NCBI GenBank assembly: GCA_017532145.1
Contig: JAFXJR010000104.1
Coordinates: forward strand, 1-64,000
Reading direction: 5' to 3'
DNA length: 64,000 nucleotides
Source of the DNA: Lachnospiraceae bacterium
GTDB lineage: Bacteria; Bacillota; Clostridia; Lachnospirales; Lachnospiraceae
The translations under genes were made by a program, and so were the position numbers. Under the pieces are notes generated by a model, which was given only the letters and a program-made list of their open reading frames with translations, had not been told where the DNA came from and made no database searches. How positions within the stretch are numbered: the first letter of the stretch is position 1; each line of letters opens with the position of its first letter. Positions 37,109 through 44,948 of the stretch are shown piece after piece.

Positions 37109-37945
37109 ATGAGCTATAAGATTGTAGTAGATAGTTGTTGTGAATTGCCCCAGGAATATAAAAAGGATGCCAGATTTGAGATTGTCTCTCTGGGGCTGGA
37201 GGTGGGAGAGTATCGAATGATGGATGATGAAAGCTTTGATCAGAGGGATTTTCTGGCTAAGGTTGCTGCCTGTCCATCCTGTCCGAAGTCCTCCTGTCCT
37301 TCTCCGGAAAGCTTTCGGGAGGCCTATCATTGTGATGCTGATAATATTTATGTCATAACGCTTTCCTCCAAGCTGAGTGGAAGCTTTAATAGTGCCGTAC
37401 TGGGGCGGGAGCTGTATGGTGAAAAGTATGGAAAGAAGAACATCTACATCTGTGATTCCAAGTCTGCCAGTGGTGGAGAGGCTCAAATAGCATTTAAGGC
37501 GATGGAGCTGGAGGAGGCTGGCTTTTCTTTTGAAGAAGTGGTCAAGCGATTGGAGGAATTTAGGGATAAGCTAAAGACCTATTTTGTGCTGGATAATCTG
37601 GAAACCTTAAGAAAAAATGGAAGACTGACTGGAGTAAAGGCTTTCGTTGCCACAACGATGAATATTAAGCCGCTGATGATAGGGGACGATGGAATGATTG
37701 CCCAGAGGGGGCAGGCTATCGGGATAAAAAAAGCCCTTGCCAGACTGGCAGATATGGTAGTGGCAGAGGCCGAAAATTCAGAGGAAAGGTCGTTGATTAT
37801 TACCCATTGTAACTGTCTTGCACGGGCAGAGAGTATCAAACAGATGGTTTTGGATAAGATTAAGGTGAAAAAGGTATTGATTATGGATACAGCAGGCATC
37901 AGCAGTATGTATGCCAACGATGGAGGGGTAATCGTTACTCTTTGA
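37109..37945 (+). CDS. DegV family fatty-acid-binding protein
   Basis: A 278-residue cytosolic protein of the DegV/FakB fold that binds a fatty acid and may present it to a fatty acid kinase. Features are SYKIVVDSCCELPQEY at the N-terminus, the lipid-site SKLSGSFNSA, SKSASGGEAQIAF, and LRKNGRLTG. The start is either ATG 37109 (chosen, matches the family) or ATG 37097, which is very close to AAAGG. No kinase partner is encoded nearby. Confidence 0.9.
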   Translation: MSYKIVVDSCCELPQEYKKDARFEIVSLGLEVGEYRMMDDESFDQRDFLAKVAACPSCPKSSCPSPESFREAYHCDADNIYVITLSSKLSGSFNSAVLGRELYGEKYGKKNIYICDSKSASGGEAQIAFKAMELEEAGFSFEEVVKRLEEFRDKLKTYFVLDNLETLRKNGRLTGVKAFVATTMNIKPLMIGDDGMIAQRGQAIGIKKALARLADMVVAEAENSEERSLIITHCNCLARAESIKQMVLDKIKVKKVLIMDTAGISSMYANDGGVIVTL

Positions 37946-37997
37946 CACTCCCCACAGCTAAAGCAGGGGATTTTACGACATATTTGATAAGTAATGG

Positions 37998-38756
37998 TTA
38001 CAGCTCTCTGCCGGACTGGAGGAGGGCTGTTTTTATGTCTTTAGCCCAGCCTGGAGTAGTACGATGGATACTGCCATCCTGCATTTCCACCCGGAAAGGG
38101 GTCAGCTTCTTAAGATAGATAATATTAATAAAGGTTTTAGAAGAAATCGCTATGTAGTGGGAAAAGGCTGTCAGCTGCATATAGAAATTTTCAATTCGTC
38201 CTACGATTTCTATTGTACTGCCATCCCGAAGAAAAACCTGGGTATGATAACCAGCAGCAGAAGCATAGAGGATGTCGTCCTCCAGAACATATCGGGTCTG
38301 TTGTTCGCCTCTTAACTCTACAGTACTGACACTTTTGGATTTTTCTGCTACACATAAATCCAGGAGAGAAGAAAGCTCAGCCGTTTTAATGGGCTTATCC
38401 AGATAGTGTATCTGTTGAAGGCTTTGGCAAATTTCTGGCAGAGTCTTTCGGTAATCAATGGATGAGATACAAAGAATAATAGGAGCAACCACTCCAGCAT
38501 CTAAAAGGCGAAGAACTAAGGCTGCTCCATCAGTAAGGTCGGAGACCATATCAATGAAAAAAGCATCATAAAGCTGAGGAGACTGCAGAGCTGCATTGCT
38601 GTTTCCATAGGAATCAATATAGAAGCAGCCTGTTTGGCTGGAACGTCGATTCGATTCCCGGCCAAGCAGGCGCTCCAGCTGTTTACGGTCAGCTGTATTG
38701 TCATCGCAGACTGCAATATGCAGTGACAGATTTTCCTTTGCTGTCATGTTTTCCAT
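37998..38756 (-). CDS. LytTR-type response regulator
   Basis: A 252-residue regulator with an N-terminal receiver domain (CDDN acidic pair at residues 18-19, phosphoacceptor Asp69 in AFFIDM, LDKP Lys) and a C-terminal LytTR DNA-binding domain (about 150-252; EDDILYASAAGYHTQVFL, FINIIYLKKL). AGGAGG precedes ATG 38756; the longer frame to 38975 runs through the neighbouring gene and is rejected. There is no histidine kinase gene in the window, so it is an orphan here. Targets are unknown. Confidence 0.9.
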   Translation of the reverse strand: MENMTAKENLSLHIAVCDDNTADRKQLERLLGRESNRRSSQTGCFYIDSYGNSNAALQSPQLYDAFFIDMVSDLTDGAALVLRLLDAGVVAPIILCISSIDYRKTLPEICQSLQQIHYLDKPIKTAELSSLLDLCVAEKSKSVSTVELRGEQQTRYVLEDDILYASAAGYHTQVFLRDGSTIEIVGRIENFYMQLTAFSHYIAISSKTFINIIYLKKLTPFRVEMQDGSIHRTTPGWAKDIKTALLQSGREL

Positions 38757-38779
38757 AATCCTTGCTTCCTCCTGTAGTT

Positions 38780-39073
38780 CTACATAATCTGAATTTGAAT
38801 GGGAGAATACATAATTGCAGCAAAGAGAGCAATTTGTATGATAAGGATGAGTGGCATACCAAAGACAAAATACCAATGTCTGGTTTTGTGGCGAAAGGCA
38901 TACATTCCAATGATGCAGCCAATACTTCCACCAATGATAGCAAGGATAAACAGAGTGGATTCGGGAATTCGCCAAAGCTGTCTTTGTGCCTTATATTTGT
39001 CCAATCCCATAAAGAACAGACCAACTAAATTGATACCTACAAAGTAGAGTATCAATACACTGATAACATTCAT
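38780..39073 (-). CDS. DUF1294 membrane protein
   Basis: A 97-residue protein with three to four membrane segments of the DUF1294 type. Hallmarks are LVGLFFMGLDKYKAQRQLWRIPE and the following GGSIGCIIGMYAFRHKTRH. Function is unknown; some members are fused to cold-shock domains. ATG 39073 follows GGAGG. It is 23 bp upstream of the LytTR gene on the same strand, so the two may be co-transcribed. Confidence 0.88.
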   Translation of the reverse strand: MNVISVLILYFVGINLVGLFFMGLDKYKAQRQLWRIPESTLFILAIIGGSIGCIIGMYAFRHKTRHWYFVFGMPLILIIQIALFAAIMYSPIQIQIM

Positions 39074-39120
39074 GTAAGCCTCCTTGTCTTTTGTGGTACT
39101 ACCTGATTTTTGGCTGTATT

Positions 39121-39156
39121 TTATGCCATACAAAGCACAAAGCTTTATATGGCATA
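39121..39156. other. Hairpin between DUF1294 and argG
   Basis: TTATGCCATA-AAAGC pairs with GCTTT-TATGGCATAA around a short loop (one bulge region). No strong T run follows on either strand. It lies just past the argG stop on the minus strand and may be its 3' end structure. Confidence 0.5.
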
Positions 39157-39175
39157 ATAGTGAATTAAAGAAAAA

Positions 39176-40411
39176 TTACTGCTCCTTTGCTGCTTCCTGC
39201 ATCTTCATCGCACGTACCTTGCAGGAAAGACCAAAGAGATTGATAAAACCTTCTGCATCATGGTGGTCGTAGAGGTCACCGGTAGTAAAGGAAGCAATGC
39301 TTTCATTATAAAGAGAATAAGGAGAAGTAGTACCTGCCTTAATAATGTTTCCTTTATAAAGCTTAAATTTAACTTCACCGGTTACATACTGCTGGGTGGA
39401 TTCGATAAAAGCCTGTACTGCTTCCCGGAGGGGAGTAAACCATTTTCCTTCATATACAATCTGTGCCAGCTTATTGCCCATATCTGTCTTTACTGCATAG
39501 GTATCACGGTCCAGAATAAGCTCTTCCAGCTGTTGATGTGCTTCATAAAGGATGGTACCGCCGGGAGTCTCATATACTCCTCTGGATTTCATCCCTACTA
39601 CACGGTTTTCTACAATGTCCACAATGCCGATACCATGCTTACCACCCAGAGCATTCAGCTCACGGATAATATCGGAAACCTTCATCTGTTTGCCATTGAC
39701 AGAGGTAGGAATACCTTTTTCAAAGGTCATCGTTACGTATTCTCCTTCATCGGGAGCCTTTTCCGGTGTAGTTCCAAGTACCAGAAGATGGTCAAAGTTA
39801 GGCTCATTGGCAGGCTCCTCCAGTTCCAGTCCCTCATGGCTGATATGCCACAGGTTTCGGTCCCGACTGTAGGAGGAATCAGCAGAGAAGGGCAAGTCAA
39901 TACCATGTGCTTTACAGTATTCAATTTCAGATTCTCTGGAATCCATGGTCCACTTATCGCTTCTCCAGGCAGCAATAATCTTCAAATCCGGAGCCAGAGC
40001 CTTGATACCAAGCTCAAAACGAATCTGGTCATTACCCTTTCCGGTAGCACCGTGGCAGATAGCAGCAGCCCCTTCCTTGCGGGCAATTTCTACCAGTCTC
40101 TTGGCAATAACGGGTCTTGCCATGGAAGTACCAAGGAGGTATTTGTTTTCATATACGGCATGAGCCTGGACACAGGGAACCACATATTCATCACAAAATT
40201 CATCGGTTACATCCTCAATATATAACTTTTCGGCACCGGAAAGCTTAGCCCTTTCCTCCAGACCATCCAGTTCCTCACCCTGACCGCAGTCTACACAGAC
40301 GCAGATAACATCATAATCAAAATTTTCCTTTAACCAGGGAATAATAGCGGTAGTATCCAGTCCGCCGGAGTAAGCAAGAATTACCTTTTCCTTATTAGAT
40401 GTACTGTTCAT
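39176..40411 (-). CDS. argG: Argininosuccinate synthase
   Basis: The product joins citrulline and aspartate using ATP in arginine synthesis. It is 411 residues. The nucleotide-binding loop AYSGGLDTT is at residues 13-20; other hallmarks are GATGKGNDQIRFELG, PDEGEYVTMTFEKGIP and GVYETPGGTILYEAH. GGAGG precedes ATG 40411. It is divergent from argC; the gap holds a long dispersed repeat and candidate ArgR sites. argH is not in the window. Confidence 0.97.
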   Translation of the reverse strand: MNSTSNKEKVILAYSGGLDTTAIIPWLKENFDYDVICVCVDCGQGEELDGLEERAKLSGAEKLYIEDVTDEFCDEYVVPCVQAHAVYENKYLLGTSMARPVIAKRLVEIARKEGAAAICHGATGKGNDQIRFELGIKALAPDLKIIAAWRSDKWTMDSRESEIEYCKAHGIDLPFSADSSYSRDRNLWHISHEGLELEEPANEPNFDHLLVLGTTPEKAPDEGEYVTMTFEKGIPTSVNGKQMKVSDIIRELNALGGKHGIGIVDIVENRVVGMKSRGVYETPGGTILYEAHQQLEELILDRDTYAVKTDMGNKLAQIVYEGKWFTPLREAVQAFIESTQQYVTGEVKFKLYKGNIIKAGTTSPYSLYNESIASFTTGDLYDHHDAEGFINLFGLSCKVRAMKMQEAAKEQ

Positions 40412-40433
40412 AATATCCTCCATTTCCTATATG

Positions 40434-40567
40434 GCAACTGTTAAGTATCCTCACAGTTACCAAGCAAAAATCCATGAAAATCGCCTACGGTGATGGAATT
40501 TTTGCCTGGTATCACTGCGTTTTCCTACGGTCAGCACAGCAAGTGTGCAGACCTACTGAATAGTTAC
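40434..40567 (+). repeat. Dispersed structured repeat, copy 4 (long form)
   Basis: A 134-bp element with ends GCAACTGTTAAG and CTGAATAGTTAC. It closely matches copy 2 throughout, including the internal hairpin (GCAAAAAT with ATTTTTGC). It lies 22 bp 5' of the argG start, in the presumed leader. Confidence 0.88.
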
Positions 40568-40654
40568 CTTATATGTATATAATCCTCTGCTGCCTGCTTT
40601 CTTTGAGCATGACAGTTCTGGAAACAATATACAACATTTTAAAAGGAAATGCAA

Positions 40655-40751
40655 GCATGAATATTTGCATAAAAAATTATATAAATGAAGTTAAAACGAT
40701 AAAAATAAAAAAATATTGAATAATATTCGTATTATATGTATACTTATACAA
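40655..40751. promoter_or_regulatory. Candidate ArgR operator cluster
   Basis: Three AT-rich palindrome-like sites lie between divergent argG and argC: CATGAATATTTGCATAA near 40655-40671, ATTGAATAATATTCGTA near 40714-40730, and ATATGTATACTTATACA near 40735-40751. The first two resemble the ARG-box half-site TGAATA. ArgR/AhrC repression of both directions is inferred from these and from the gene content. Confidence 0.55.
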
Positions 40752-40780
40752 AAAGATTTTCTTTATTTGGTATAAAGTAG

Positions 40781-40809
40781 TTGAGATTTTTTGCCAGAAA
40801 GAGTATGAT
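40781..40809 (+). promoter_or_regulatory. Candidate promoter of the argC operon
   Basis: TTGAGA (40781-40786) and TATGAT (40804-40809) are 17 bp apart, 55 bp before argC and just after the candidate ArgR sites. Confidence 0.6.
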
Positions 40810-40863
40810 GGTTTACAGTTCGGTATAAATATCCGAAAAGTGGAAAGGAGCAGGGCGATTACC

Positions 40864-41811
40864 ATGAAAACCAAAATTTTTATAGACGGAAGTGAAGGAA
40901 CTACAGGACTAAGGATTCATGAGAGATTTATGGAACGGGAGGATGTGGAGCTTCTGACCATTGATTCACAGCAAAGAAAGGATCCGGAGGAGAGAAGGAA
41001 AATGATTAATTCTTCAGATATTACTTTTTTGTGTCTGCCGGATGTAGCTGCTAGGGAGTCTGTGGAACTGGTAGAAAATGAAAGGGTACGGATAATCGAT
41101 ACCTCCACTGCTCATCGGACGCAGGAGGGCTGGGCCTATGGCTTTCCGGAGCTTTCTGTCCGTCATAGACAGGCAGTGGCAGAAGGAAAAAGAGTGGCTG
41201 TACCCGGCTGCCATGCCACTGGATTTATTTCTTTAGTATATCCTTTAGTGGCTGCTGGAATTGCCAGTCCGGAGTATCCCTTTTCCTCTTTTTCCTTAAC
41301 CGGCTATAGTGGAGGGGGAAAGAAGATGATTGGGGAATATGAGGGGGAAAACAGACCTGCAGAATATGAATCACCCAGAGAGTATGCCTTGGGGCAGCAG
41401 CATAAGCATCTGAAGGAAATGAAGAAAATTTCTGGTCTTTCCAAAGAGCCTCTTTTTTCTCCGGTGGTAGCTGGCTACTATAGTGGAATGCTGGTGTCCG
41501 TTCCTCTTTATGGAGAAATGTTGAAAAAGTATGCAAATCCCTCAGATTTGCGGAGTTTTTTCCAGGAATATTATGAGGGACAACAGTTTATTCAGGTAAT
41601 GTCCCAGGGGGCAGAGGAGGAAATGGGGGGAATGCTGGCGGGAAACAGTTGTTCCGGTTGGGATGGACTGAGAATCTTTGTTACAGGTAATGCAGACAGG
41701 CTTCTTTTGAACGCCCAGTTTGACAATCTGGGGAAGGGAGCTTCTGGAGCAGCCATCCAGTGTTTGAATATCATGCTGGGCTGTGAGGAAACCAGAGGTT
41801 TGAATCTTTAA
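40864..41811 (+). CDS. argC: N-acetyl-gamma-glutamyl-phosphate reductase (short type)
   Basis: The product reduces N-acetylglutamyl phosphate to the semialdehyde, the third step of arginine synthesis. At 315 residues it belongs to the shorter AGPR type. The NADP loop reads IDGSEGTTGLRIHERF, and the catalytic Cys116 is in PGCHATGF. ATG 40864 is used; AAAGGAG lies about 13 bases upstream. It leads an argC-GNAT-argJ-argB run. Confidence 0.94.
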   Translation: MKTKIFIDGSEGTTGLRIHERFMEREDVELLTIDSQQRKDPEERRKMINSSDITFLCLPDVAARESVELVENERVRIIDTSTAHRTQEGWAYGFPELSVRHRQAVAEGKRVAVPGCHATGFISLVYPLVAAGIASPEYPFSSFSLTGYSGGGKKMIGEYEGENRPAEYESPREYALGQQHKHLKEMKKISGLSKEPLFSPVVAGYYSGMLVSVPLYGEMLKKYANPSDLRSFFQEYYEGQQFIQVMSQGAEEEMGGMLAGNSCSGWDGLRIFVTGNADRLLLNAQFDNLGKGASGAAIQCLNIMLGCEETRGLNL

Positions 41812-41845
41812 ATTTACAGGGCAGAAGGTGGAATAAAAAAAGCTT

Positions 41846-42295
41846 ATGGTACGAATACGAACGATGACAATCGAAGACTATAAAGGTGTGTATAAGCTCT
41901 GGATGAGTATTCGGGGGTTTGCTATGCGCAGTATTGATGATTCTTGGGAAGGGGTGGCCCGGTTTCTTAAGAGAAATCCTGAAACCAGTGTAGTGGCAGA
42001 GGCAAAGGGAAGGATTGTAGGTGCTATTCTTTGTGGGCATGATGGCAGACGAGGATGTATGTATCATGTATGTGTGCATCAGGACTACCGAATGCAGGGC
42101 ATTGGAAAATCGATGGTAGTTTTTGCCATGGAAGCCTTAAAAAAAGAAAGAATCAGCAAGGTTTCCTTAATTGCATTCACAGAAAACGATGTGGGAAATG
42201 CCTTTTGGAAAACGATTGGATGGACAAAGAGAGAGGACTTAAACTACTATGACTTTGTCCTGAATGAAGAAAATATAGTAAAATTTAATCAATAA
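41846..42295 (+). CDS. GNAT family N-acetyltransferase
   Basis: A 149-residue single-domain acetyltransferase. The acetyl-CoA loop lies in VHQDYRMQGIGKSMV (the QGIGKS motif), with VSLIAFTENDVGNAFWKTIGW downstream. Its place between argC and argJ suggests a possible N-acetylglutamate synthase role, but ArgJ can also supply the acetyl group and the substrate cannot be read from sequence. GGTGG lies upstream of the start. Confidence 0.88.
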   Translation: MVRIRTMTIEDYKGVYKLWMSIRGFAMRSIDDSWEGVARFLKRNPETSVVAEAKGRIVGAILCGHDGRRGCMYHVCVHQDYRMQGIGKSMVVFAMEALKKERISKVSLIAFTENDVGNAFWKTIGWTKREDLNYYDFVLNEENIVKFNQ

Positions 42296-42318
42296 AAAGG
42301 GGATGGAGGAGAAGAAGA

Positions 42319-43542
42319 ATGGAGAGAATAACAGGCGGTGTTACCGCGCCAAAGGGCTTTGAGGCAGCCGGTGTAGAGGCTGGGATTAAATATAAAGACA
42401 GAAAGGATATGGCATTGGTTTACAGTCAAAAACCTTGTGTAACAGCAGGTGTTTTTACCAATAATGTAGTGAAGGCAGCTCCTGTTTTATGGGATAAAAA
42501 TATCGTGAAAAATTCCCCGTATGCTCAGGCAGTCATTATCAATGCAGGTGTGGCCAATGCTTGTACGGGAGCCCAGGGCTATGACTGCTGCAAGCGTACT
42601 GCAGAGTGTGCAGCTCAGGAGTTGGGATTGCCTTTGGATGCGGTGCTGGTTGCTTCTACAGGTGTGATTGGTATGCAGATTCCTGTAGATAGAATTACTG
42701 CAGGAGTCAAGAAGCTGGTACGGGAAAAAGCAGAGGGTAAGCAGGCCGGAGATAGGGCAGCTACGGCTATTATGACTACAGATACGGTAGATAAGCAGGC
42801 TGCTGTTCAATTTCAGATAGGGGATAAAACAGTGACTGTAGGAGGAATGTGCAAGGGTTCAGGAATGATTCATCCCAATATGAGTACCATGCTGGGCTTT
42901 ATTACCACTGATATAGCTATTTCCAAAGAACTGCTACAGGAGGCCTTGAGTGAGGACGTAAAAGATACTTTTAATATGATTTCTGTGGATGGAGATACTT
43001 CTACCAATGATACGCTGTTGGTAATGGCGAATGGTATGGCAGATAATGAACCTGTCATAAGCCGGGATGAAAATTACAGGAAATTTGTGGAGGCTTTGCA
43101 CGAGATTAATGAAACATTGGCGAAGAAGATGGCCGGGGATGGAGAAGGTGCTACTGCGCTGTTTGAAACCAAAGTAATTCATGCAGCTACTAAGGAAGAT
43201 GCAAGGATATTGAGTAAGGCAGTGATTTGCTCCAGTTTGACAAAGGCAGCTATCTTTGGACATGATGCTAACTGGGGAAGGATTCTGTGTGCCTTGGGTT
43301 ATGCAGGAGTAGAGTTTGATCCGGAGAATATGGAGTTGTTTTTTGAAGGTGAAAGTGGAAGAATACAGATTTATAAAGATGGTCAGGCTACAGACTACAG
43401 TGAGGAAGAGGCAACCCGGATTCTTTCTGAACCGGAGGTAAGGGTGTTGGTAGATATGAAAATGGGAGAGTATGAGGCCTGTGCCTGGGGATGTGACTTA
43501 ACTTATGATTATGTTAAAATTAATGCGGATTACCGGAGTTAA
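42319..43542 (+). CDS. argJ: Bifunctional ornithine acetyltransferase / N-acetylglutamate synthase
   Basis: The product recycles the acetyl group from acetylornithine to glutamate. It is 407 residues and self-cleaves before the catalytic Thr190 in MSTMLGF. Other hallmarks are GGVTAPKGFEAAGV near the start, INAGVANACTG, and the C-terminal GCDLTYDYVKINADYRS. Whether it is mono- or bifunctional cannot be decided; a GNAT gene upstream leaves both options. GGAGGAG precedes ATG 42319. Confidence 0.96.
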   Translation: MERITGGVTAPKGFEAAGVEAGIKYKDRKDMALVYSQKPCVTAGVFTNNVVKAAPVLWDKNIVKNSPYAQAVIINAGVANACTGAQGYDCCKRTAECAAQELGLPLDAVLVASTGVIGMQIPVDRITAGVKKLVREKAEGKQAGDRAATAIMTTDTVDKQAAVQFQIGDKTVTVGGMCKGSGMIHPNMSTMLGFITTDIAISKELLQEALSEDVKDTFNMISVDGDTSTNDTLLVMANGMADNEPVISRDENYRKFVEALHEINETLAKKMAGDGEGATALFETKVIHAATKEDARILSKAVICSSLTKAAIFGHDANWGRILCALGYAGVEFDPENMELFFEGESGRIQIYKDGQATDYSEEEATRILSEPEVRVLVDMKMGEYEACAWGCDLTYDYVKINADYRS

Positions 43543-43610
43543 GTTTTGCTTGGAACAATCAAGATATGGGATTTGTTTGGATAAGAAGATAGAGAGGAGC
43601 AGATAAGACA

Positions 43611-44504
43611 ATGGATAACGATATGAACGAGGTATTAAAAAAGGCAGAGGTACTGGTGGAAGCCCTTCCTTACATACAGCAGTTTAATCGCAAGATTATC
43701 GTAGTAAAATATGGCGGCAGTGCCATGAGTAACGAGGAGTTGCAAAAGAATGTAATCAAGGATGTAACCTTATTAAAGCTTGTGGGATTTAAGCCGATTA
43801 TCGTTCATGGAGGCGGTAAGGAGATTAGCCGTTGGGTAGGCAAGGTGGGTAAGGAGGCAGAATTTGTCAATGGTCTGCGGGTTACAGATACAGAGACTAT
43901 GGAGATTGCCGAAATGGTGCTGTCTAAGGTGAATAAAAGTCTGGTTACTATGGTGCAGGAGCTGGGAGTCAATGCCATAGGTATCAGCGGCAAGGATGGT
44001 AGTCTGCTCACCGTAGATAAAAAGTATTCAGACGGTCAGGATATTGGTTTTGTAGGAAATATTAAAAAAGTTAATCCCAAGATATTATATGATTTGCTGG
44101 AAAAGGATTTTCTGCCCATTATCGCTCCTATTGGATTGGATGAGCATTTCCAGACCTATAACATTAATGCAGATGATGCAGCCTGTGCTATTGCCAAGGC
44201 AGTACAGGCAGAAAAACTGGCTTTCCTGACAGATATTGAAGGACTGTATAAGGATATTAACGATAAGTCTTCTTTTATTTCCAGAATTAAAGCAAGTGAG
44301 GCAGAGAAACTGATTGCAGACGGATATATTGGCGGAGGTATGTTGCCCAAGCTGACCAACTGTACCTCAGCTATCCAGGCCGGAGTAAGTCGGGTACATA
44401 TTTTAGATGGCAGGATTCCTCACTGTCTTCTGCTGGAGGTTTTTACTAATAAGGGGATTGGAACGGTAATTTTAAAGGATGATGACAAGATAGGAGGGGA
44501 GTAG
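43611..44504 (+). CDS. argB: Acetylglutamate kinase
   Basis: A 297-residue amino-acid kinase that phosphorylates N-acetylglutamate. Hallmarks are [35 protein letters not shown] and the C-terminal [14 protein letters not shown], the segment tied to arginine feedback control in the arginine-sensitive type. GAGAGGAG precedes ATG 43611. argD, argF and argH are not in the window; the operon stops at an enolase fragment. Confidence 0.97.
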   Translation: MDNDMNEVLKKAEVLVEALPYIQQFNRKIIVVKYGGSAMSNEELQKNVIKDVTLLKLVGFKPIIVHGGGKEISRWVGKVGKEAEFVNGLRVTDTETMEIAEMVLSKVNKSLVTMVQELGVNAIGISGKDGSLLTVDKKYSDGQDIGFVGNIKKVNPKILYDLLEKDFLPIIAPIGLDEHFQTYNINADDAACAIAKAVQAEKLAFLTDIEGLYKDINDKSSFISRIKASEAEKLIADGYIGGGMLPKLTNCTSAIQAGVSRVHILDGRIPHCLLLEVFTNKGIGTVILKDDDKIGGE

Positions 44505-44554
44505 AAGCTGTTACCCCAAAACGTGTACATATGGACGGAAAGTAGCTTATTTCT

Positions 44555-44794
44555 ATGCTCCATACTGGTTCAGTATCCAAAATGCTGGAAGTAATTAAGA
44601 TGATTCATCAGGCAGGCTATACAGCAGTATCGTCTTACTGTTCAGGAGAAACAGAGGATACTGCAATGGCAGACGTGGCAGCGGCCTTAAATACCAGCAA
44701 AAAGATAAGTGAAAGAAATCAGACTATTATCCAACATAGGCTGTGGCACTGTAAAAACAGTTGCTGCAGCCTGTGTTGTTTAATTGCCAGGTAG
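44555..44794 (+). pseudogene. Enolase C-terminal fragment
   Basis: The translation reads GSVSKMLEVIKMIHQAGYTAV followed by SGETEDTAMADVAAALNT. This is the conserved C-terminal segment of enolase, where active genes have an HRSGETEDT motif with the catalytic His and Arg. Here those residues read YCSGETEDT, so even the site residues are lost. The remainder degenerates after residue 50. No N-terminal part is present upstream; argB ends at 44504. Confidence 0.75.
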
Positions 44795-44802
44795 ATTAGG
44801 AA

Positions 44803-44831
44803 TTGTAGAAAACATATCAAAATGATATAAT
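44803..44831 (+). promoter_or_regulatory. Candidate sigma-A promoter of the flagellin-protease gene
   Basis: TTGTAG (44803-44808) and a perfect TATAAT (44826-44831) are 17 bp apart. The start codon lies about 118 bp further on, giving a long leader. No sigma-28 (TAAA/GCCGATAA) site, usual for flagellins, was found. Confidence 0.6.
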
Positions 44832-44948
44832 ATGAAAAAAAGAAATTTTTGGGAGCTGTATAGTCCATAATGGGGGTGTCATGTGGGCTAGATACAGTTG
44901 CTTTAGATGCTACAGGGAGTATACATAAAAAAGAAAGAGGTTTTGGGT

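Noticed and set aside
38757..38975. N-terminal extension of the LytTR regulator
   Set aside because: It runs antisense-like through the DUF1294 gene in another frame, is Cys/His/Tyr-rich, and the receiver domain begins naturally at 38756 behind AGGAGG.
39260..40225. 321-codon plus-strand frame opposite argG
   Set aside because: Completely antisense to a clear argG gene; the translation is low-quality and lacks any domain.
44832..44948. Possible riboswitch in the long flagellin-protease leader
   Set aside because: A weak CTGTATAG/CTAGATACAG pairing is visible, but no c-di-GMP (GEMM) or other known core motif is present.
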